Shown: positions 60,430 to 64,000 of the stretch, piece after piece
Layout: every line of letters begins with the position of its first letter
How positions within the stretch are numbered: position 1 is the first letter of the stretch
DNA from: Kosakonia sp. SMBL-WEM22
GTDB lineage: Bacteria > Pseudomonadota > Gammaproteobacteria > Enterobacterales > Enterobacteriaceae
Assembly: GCF_014490785.1 (NCBI RefSeq)
Contig: NZ_CP051488.1
Location: forward strand, 3,782,001 to 3,846,000
Reading direction: 5' to 3'
DNA: 64,000 nucleotides
The notes under the pieces: model-generated
Seen by the model: only the letters and a program-made list of their open reading frames with translations
The model's database searches: none
Told to the model about the DNA's origin: nothing
Translations under genes and position numbers: made by a program

Positions 60430-61674
60430 ATGTCCCAGGTTATTAATACCAACGCCCTTAGCCTTGTTGCTCAGAACAACCTGAACAAATCTCAGGACTC
60501 TCTGGGTACCGCCATTGAACGTCTCTCTTCTGGTCTGCGTATTAATAGCGCGAAAGACGATGCAGCAGGTCAGGCGATCTCTAACCGTTTCACCGCGAAC
60601 ATCAACGGTCTGACTCAGGCTTCCCGTAACGCCAACGATGGTATCTCCATCGCGCAGACTACTGAAGGCGCGCTGAACGAAATCAACGACAACCTGCAGA
60701 ACATCCGTCGTCTGTCCGTACAGGCACAGAACGGCACCAACTCTGATTCTGACCGTCAGTCCATCCAGGACGAAATCGACGCGCGTCTGGACGAGATCAA
60801 CCGTATCTCTGAACAGACCGAGTTCAACGGCGTGAAAGTACTGAGCAAAGATCAGAAGCTCTCTATCCAGGTTGGTTCTAACGATGGCCAGACTATCGAT
60901 ATCGAACTGAACCAGATGGATGCCTCTACTCTGGGTATGGACGGCTTCACCGTTGCAAGCGGTGTTGATGCTTCTAAACTGAGCACAACCACTGATATTA
61001 ATGTCAAAATTGCCGTTGCTGATGATCTGAGCAACGTTACCGACTCTGCGGGCGGTACTGTTGCTGCAGAAGAAGTGGTAACCGGCTCTGACGGTAAAAC
61101 CTATGTTGTTGGTGATGATGGTAACTACTACGAAGCGAAAGCAAACGCTGCAGGTACCGGTATCGAATTCGACACAACTACTGTTGCAACCACTACCGGT
61201 GTAACCATGAGCTCCGATAAATCAGGCTCTTCTGTTAGCGTAACTCAGACGGCTAACATGGGTTCTCTGACTGAAGATCTGGTAACGGATGGTGAAGGTA
61301 ACTTCTACCTGCAAGATGCTAACGGCAGCGTATATGAAGCAACCGCTGACGCAACCGGCGCAGTGACCAAAGGTGAAAGACTTTCTACCGCTGCGGCAAC
61401 TGACGATCCGCTGACCAAAATTGACGACGCGCTGGCGCAGGTTGATGAAATGCGTTCCGGTCTGGGTGCGGTACAGAACCGTTTCGCATCTGTTATCAGC
61501 AACCTGAACAACACCGTTAACAACCTGTCTGAATCCCGCTCTCGTATTCTGGATGCTGACTTCGCGTCTGAAGTATCTGAAATGAGCCGCGCGAACATTC
61601 TGCAGTCTGCAGGCACCACCGTGCTGGCACAGGCTAACCAGGTTCCGCAGAACGTGCTCTCCCTGCTGGGCTAA
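60430..61674 (+). CDS. fliC: Flagellin FliC
   Basis: A 414-residue filament subunit. The N-terminal D0/D1 (MSQVINTNALSLVAQNNLNK ... LSSGLRINSAKDDAAGQAIS) and C-terminal D1/D0 (ILDADFASEVSEMSRANILQ ... VPQNVLSLLG) are near universal. The variable centre, about residues 180-320, is short and acidic, shorter than in most E. coli H types. AAGGAACTCCC precedes the ATG. No adjacent fljA/hin-type switch or fliB methylase is visible. Confidence 0.97.
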   Translation: MSQVINTNALSLVAQNNLNKSQDSLGTAIERLSSGLRINSAKDDAAGQAISNRFTANINGLTQASRNANDGISIAQTTEGALNEINDNLQNIRRLSVQAQNGTNSDSDRQSIQDEIDARLDEINRISEQTEFNGVKVLSKDQKLSIQVGSNDGQTIDIELNQMDASTLGMDGFTVASGVDASKLSTTTDINVKIAVADDLSNVTDSAGGTVAAEEVVTGSDGKTYVVGDDGNYYEAKANAAGTGIEFDTTTVATTTGVTMSSDKSGSSVSVTQTANMGSLTEDLVTDGEGNFYLQDANGSVYEATADATGAVTKGERLSTAAATDDPLTKIDDALAQVDEMRSGLGAVQNRFASVISNLNNTVNNLSESRSRILDADFASEVSEMSRANILQSAGTTVLAQANQVPQNVLSLLG

Positions 61675-61686
61675 TCTCTGCCGCTT

Positions 61687-61706
61687 AAGGCAGGTGTTCC
61701 TGCCTT
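61687..61706 (+). other. Stem-loop directly after fliC
   Basis: Perfect 8-bp stem AAGGCAGG / CCTGCCTT with a TGTT loop, 12 nt past the fliC stop and upstream of the main terminator. It may stabilise the abundant fliC mRNA. Confidence 0.55.
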
Positions 61707-61714
61707 ATCCTTCA

Positions 61715-61742
61715 ACCGCCCCTCACCGGGCGGTTTTTTTTT
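61715..61742 (+). terminator. fliC terminator
   Basis: Stem ACCGCCC / GGGCGGT with a 6-nt loop followed by nine T residues. Confidence 0.92.
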
Positions 61743-61778
61743 GCCTGCATGTTGTTAGATAGCGTTGGTCGGCATCCA

Positions 61779-63239
61779 TTGCCGGATGGAGGCTGCGCCT
61801 TATCCGGCCTACAAAACCGCTCCGACCCCGTAGGCCCGATAAGCGGTACGCGCCATTCGGCGATATCTCCGCGACACCCATTGCCGGATGGCGGCTGCGC
61901 CTTATCCGGCCTACAAAACCGCTCCGACCCCGTAGGCCGGATAAGCGGTACGCGCCATCCGGCACTATCACCGCGACACCCATTGCCGGATGGCGGCTGC
62001 GCCTTATCCGGCCTACAAAACCGCTCCGACCCCGTAGGCCGGATAAGCGGTACGCGCCATCCGGCACTATCACCGCGGCACCCATTGCCGGATGGCGGCT
62101 GCGCCTTATCCGGCCTACAAAACCGCTCCGACCCCGTAGGCCGGATAAGCGGTACGCGCCATCCGGCACTATCACCGCGGCACCCCTTGCCGGATGGTGG
62201 CTGCGCCTTATCCGGCCTACAAAACCGCTCCGACCCCGTAGGCCGGATAAGCGGTACGCGCCATCCGGCGATATCTCCGCGGCACCCATTGCCGGATGGC
62301 GGCTGCGCCTTATCCGGCCTACAAAACCGCTCCGACCCCGTAGGCCGGATAAGCTGTACGCGCCATCCGGCACTATCACCGCGGCACCCCTTGCCGGATG
62401 GTGGCTGCGCCTTATCCGGCCTACAAAACCGCTCCGACCCCGTAGGCCGGATAAGCTGTACGCGCCATCCGGCACTATCACCGCGGCACCCCTTGCCGGA
62501 TGGTGGCTGCGCCTTATCCGGCCTACAAAACTGCTCCGACCCCGTAGGCCGGATAAGCTGTACGCGCCATCCGGCACTATCACCGCGACACCCATTGCCG
62601 GATGGCGGCTGCGCCTTATCCGGCCTACAAAACCGCTCCGACCCCGTAGGCCGGATAAGCGGTACGCGCCATCCGGCACTATCACCGCGGCACCCATTGC
62701 CGGATGGCGGCTGCGCCTTATCCGGCCTACAAAACCGCTCCGACCCCGTAGGCCGGATAAGCGGTACGCGCCATCCGGCACTATCACCGCGGCACCCCTT
62801 GCCGGATGGCGGCTGCGCCTTATCCGGCCTACAAAACCGCTCCGACCCCGTAGGCCGGATAAGCGGTACGCGCCATCCGGCACTATCACCGCGACACCCC
62901 TTGCCGGATGGCGGCTGCGCCTTATCCGGCCTACAAAACCGCTCCGACCCGTAGGCCGGATAAGCGGTACGCGCCATCCGGCACTATCACCGCGGCACCC
63001 ATTGCCGGATGGCGGCTGCGCCTTATCCGGCCTACAAAACCGCTCCGACCCCGTAGGCCGGATAAGCGGTACGCGCCATCCGGCACTATCACCGCGGCAC
63101 CCCTTGCCGGATGGTGGCTGCGCCTTATCCGGCCTACAAAACTGCTCCGACCCCGTAGGCCGGATAAGCTGTACGCGCCATCCGGCACTATCACCGCGGC
63201 ACCCATTGCCGGATGGCGGCTGCGCCTTATCCGGCCTAC
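61779..63239. repeat. Tandem REP/BIME array, about 14.3 copies of 102 bp
   Basis: Units begin with TTGCCGGATGG at 61779, 61881, 61983, 62085, 62187, 62289, 62391, 62493, 62595, 62697, 62799, 62901, 63002 and 63104, with a partial copy from 63206. The period is 102 bp, except one unit of 101 bp with a lost C near 62950. Each unit has a REP (GCCGGATGGCGGCTGCGCCT, TATCCGGCCTAC) and an inverted REP (GTAGGCCGGATAAG...CGCCATCCGGC), making a BIME-2-like mosaic. Copies vary only at a few sites (C/T in GATGGyGGC, aagcGg/aagcTg, cacccA/cacccC, GCGACA/GCGGCA). Because 102 is a multiple of 3, spurious 400-codon frames cross it. It sits between the fliC terminator and the cheW terminator. Confidence 0.96.
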
Positions 63240-63251
63240 GGGAACAGCAAC

Positions 63252-63284
63252 AAAAAAGCCCCTTCCGTTGCCGGGAGGGGCTTG
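63252..63284 (-). terminator. Terminator of the cheA-cheW operon
   Basis: On the minus strand AAGCCCCT / AGGGGCTT with a 12-nt loop followed by TTTT(G). It starts 24 nt after the cheW stop and ends where the repeat array begins. Confidence 0.85.
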
Positions 63285-63307
63285 CACCAATGCCTGAGCG
63301 AGGAGCG

Positions 63308-63814
63308 TTAAAATGCGTTCTCGGTTACGCGCTCAATCAGCTCCATCTCTTCGCTGTTCAGCAGCTTCTCAATATCCACCAGTATCAGCATGCGCTCATC
63401 CAGCGAGCCGAGACCGAGCAGATACTGCGTCGACAGCGTTACGGTATACTCCGGCGCGGGCTTAATCTGCGCCGCGTTGAGCGCCAGCACATCAGAGACG
63501 CCATCCACCACAATCCCCACTACACGACCGCTATTGAGGCTCAGTACAATCACTACGGTATTTTGATCAAACTCCGCAGAGCCGAGGATAAACTTCACCC
63601 GCAGATCGACGATCGGCACGATCACGCCGCGCAGGTTGGTGACGCCGGCAATAAAATCAGGGGTGTTGGCGATCCGTGTGACGCGATCGTAACCGCGGAT
63701 CTCCTGCACCTTCAGGATCTCAATCCCGTACTCTTCATTGCCGAGGGTAAACACCAGGAACTCATTCCCGGCATTGTCGCCCGATAACTGTTTGTCTGAA
63801 TCAGATACGTTCAT
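63308..63814 (-). CDS. cheW: Chemotaxis coupling protein CheW
   Basis: A 168-residue scaffold linking receptors and CheA. It contains EFLVFTLGNEEYGIEILKVQ, ITRIANTPDFIAGVTNLRGV-type motif (TRIANTPDFIAGVTNLRGVI) and VGIVVDGVSDVLAL. Length as in E. coli (167). It follows cheA on the same strand with a 37-nt gap. Confidence 0.96.
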   Translation of the reverse strand: MNVSDSDKQLSGDNAGNEFLVFTLGNEEYGIEILKVQEIRGYDRVTRIANTPDFIAGVTNLRGVIVPIVDLRVKFILGSAEFDQNTVVIVLSLNSGRVVGIVVDGVSDVLALNAAQIKPAPEYTVTLSTQYLLGLGSLDERMLILVDIEKLLNSEEMELIERVTENAF

Positions 63815-63851
63815 CTTATAACCTTTTCAAAAACGCCCTTCAGGCTTGCTG

Positions 63852-64000
63852 TCAGTGAGGTTTAGCGTTTTTCGCCAATGTCGTTAACACAGCCACATCC
63901 AGTATGAGCGCCACGCTGCCGTCGCCAAGGATTGTCGCCGCCGAAATGCCGGGGATTTTGCGATAGTTCTGTTCGAGGTTTTTCACCACCACCTGGTGTT
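63852..64000 (-). CDS. cheA: Chemotaxis histidine kinase CheA, C-terminal end only
   Basis: The last 49 codons of CheA are visible: HQVVVKNLEQNYRKIPGISA then ATILGDGSVALILDVAVLTT, the end of the CheW-like P5 domain, with stop TGA at 63852-63854. The rest lies outside the window. As in E. coli, cheA is directly upstream of cheW. Confidence 0.95.
   Translation of the reverse strand, partial: HQVVVKNLEQNYRKIPGISAATILGDGSVALILDVAVLTTLAKNAKPH

Noticed and set aside
61779..63239. CRISPR array
   Set aside because: The whole 102-bp unit is conserved, so there are no unique spacers, and no cas genes are nearby. The units are inverted REP pairs.
61712..63290. Open frames of about 400 codons on both strands across the repeat array
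   Set aside because: The repeat period of 102 bp is a multiple of three, so any frame without a stop in one unit stays open. The products are perfect repeats with no start signals and reflect REP DNA.

Overview
The window is chromosomal DNA from a member of the Enterobacteriaceae. The tmRNA gene is close to the E. coli form and encodes the tag ANDENYALAA. The BapA adhesin operon lies beside ssrA, as in Salmonella, and the flagellar and chemotaxis proteins have E. coli-like lengths and motifs. An Enterobacter/Kosakonia-type relative would fit, but the genus cannot be fixed from the sequence alone.

Region 1 (1-16679, minus strand) is a biofilm-adhesin operon. It holds a 4087-residue BapA-type adhesin with about 36 tandem Ig-like modules, followed by its own type I secretion system: a TolC-like outer-membrane channel, an ABC transporter with a degenerate peptidase domain, and an HlyD-type adaptor cut by the window start.

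Region 2 (17253-29640) is ssrA followed by a complete-looking P4-type phage satellite integrated in the tmRNA 3' end. From left to right it carries: a terminator imitating that of ssrA, integrase arm-type repeats, a tyrosine integrase, a visibly AT-rich two-gene cassette (AAA/ORC-like ATPase with zinc ribbon plus a helical partner), a P2/P4-type cos site, psu/ogr-delta/sid with an Ogr/Delta activator box, ori iterons, vis, a P4-like immunity-RNA region inside an Ash/Icd-like reading frame, two small genes, the alpha primase-helicase, the crr iterons, and a glycoside hydrolase family 19 (GH19)/immunity cargo pair with a decayed third gene. It ends at a degenerate att copy followed by the native ssrA terminator. 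The ATPase cassette lies between int and cos/psu, a position where P4-like satellites are known to carry anti-phage systems. It is the best candidate here for an undescribed system.

Region 3 (29640-37162) is an accessory island that looks like effector/immunity material without a visible secretion machine. It contains a DUF943-like protein, a second nearly identical GH19/immunity pair, an intact DUF7079-like gene, five tandem DUF3592-like small membrane proteins plus a decayed sixth, a SymE-like toxin, a small unknown protein and a secreted alpha/beta hydrolase.

Region 4 (37163-64000) is a consolidated flagellar and chemotaxis cluster: flhDC, a LuxR-type regulator, fliRQPONML, fliKJIHGF, fliE-cheRBYZ-flhBAE, fliTS, fliD and fliC, then an exceptionally long REP/BIME tandem array (about 14.3 copies of 102 bp), then cheW and the end of cheA. 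In E. coli these genes are spread over several loci; here they are contiguous. The flg genes, fliA, flgM, motAB and receptors are not in the window, although the cut cheA-cheW operon may continue into motAB.
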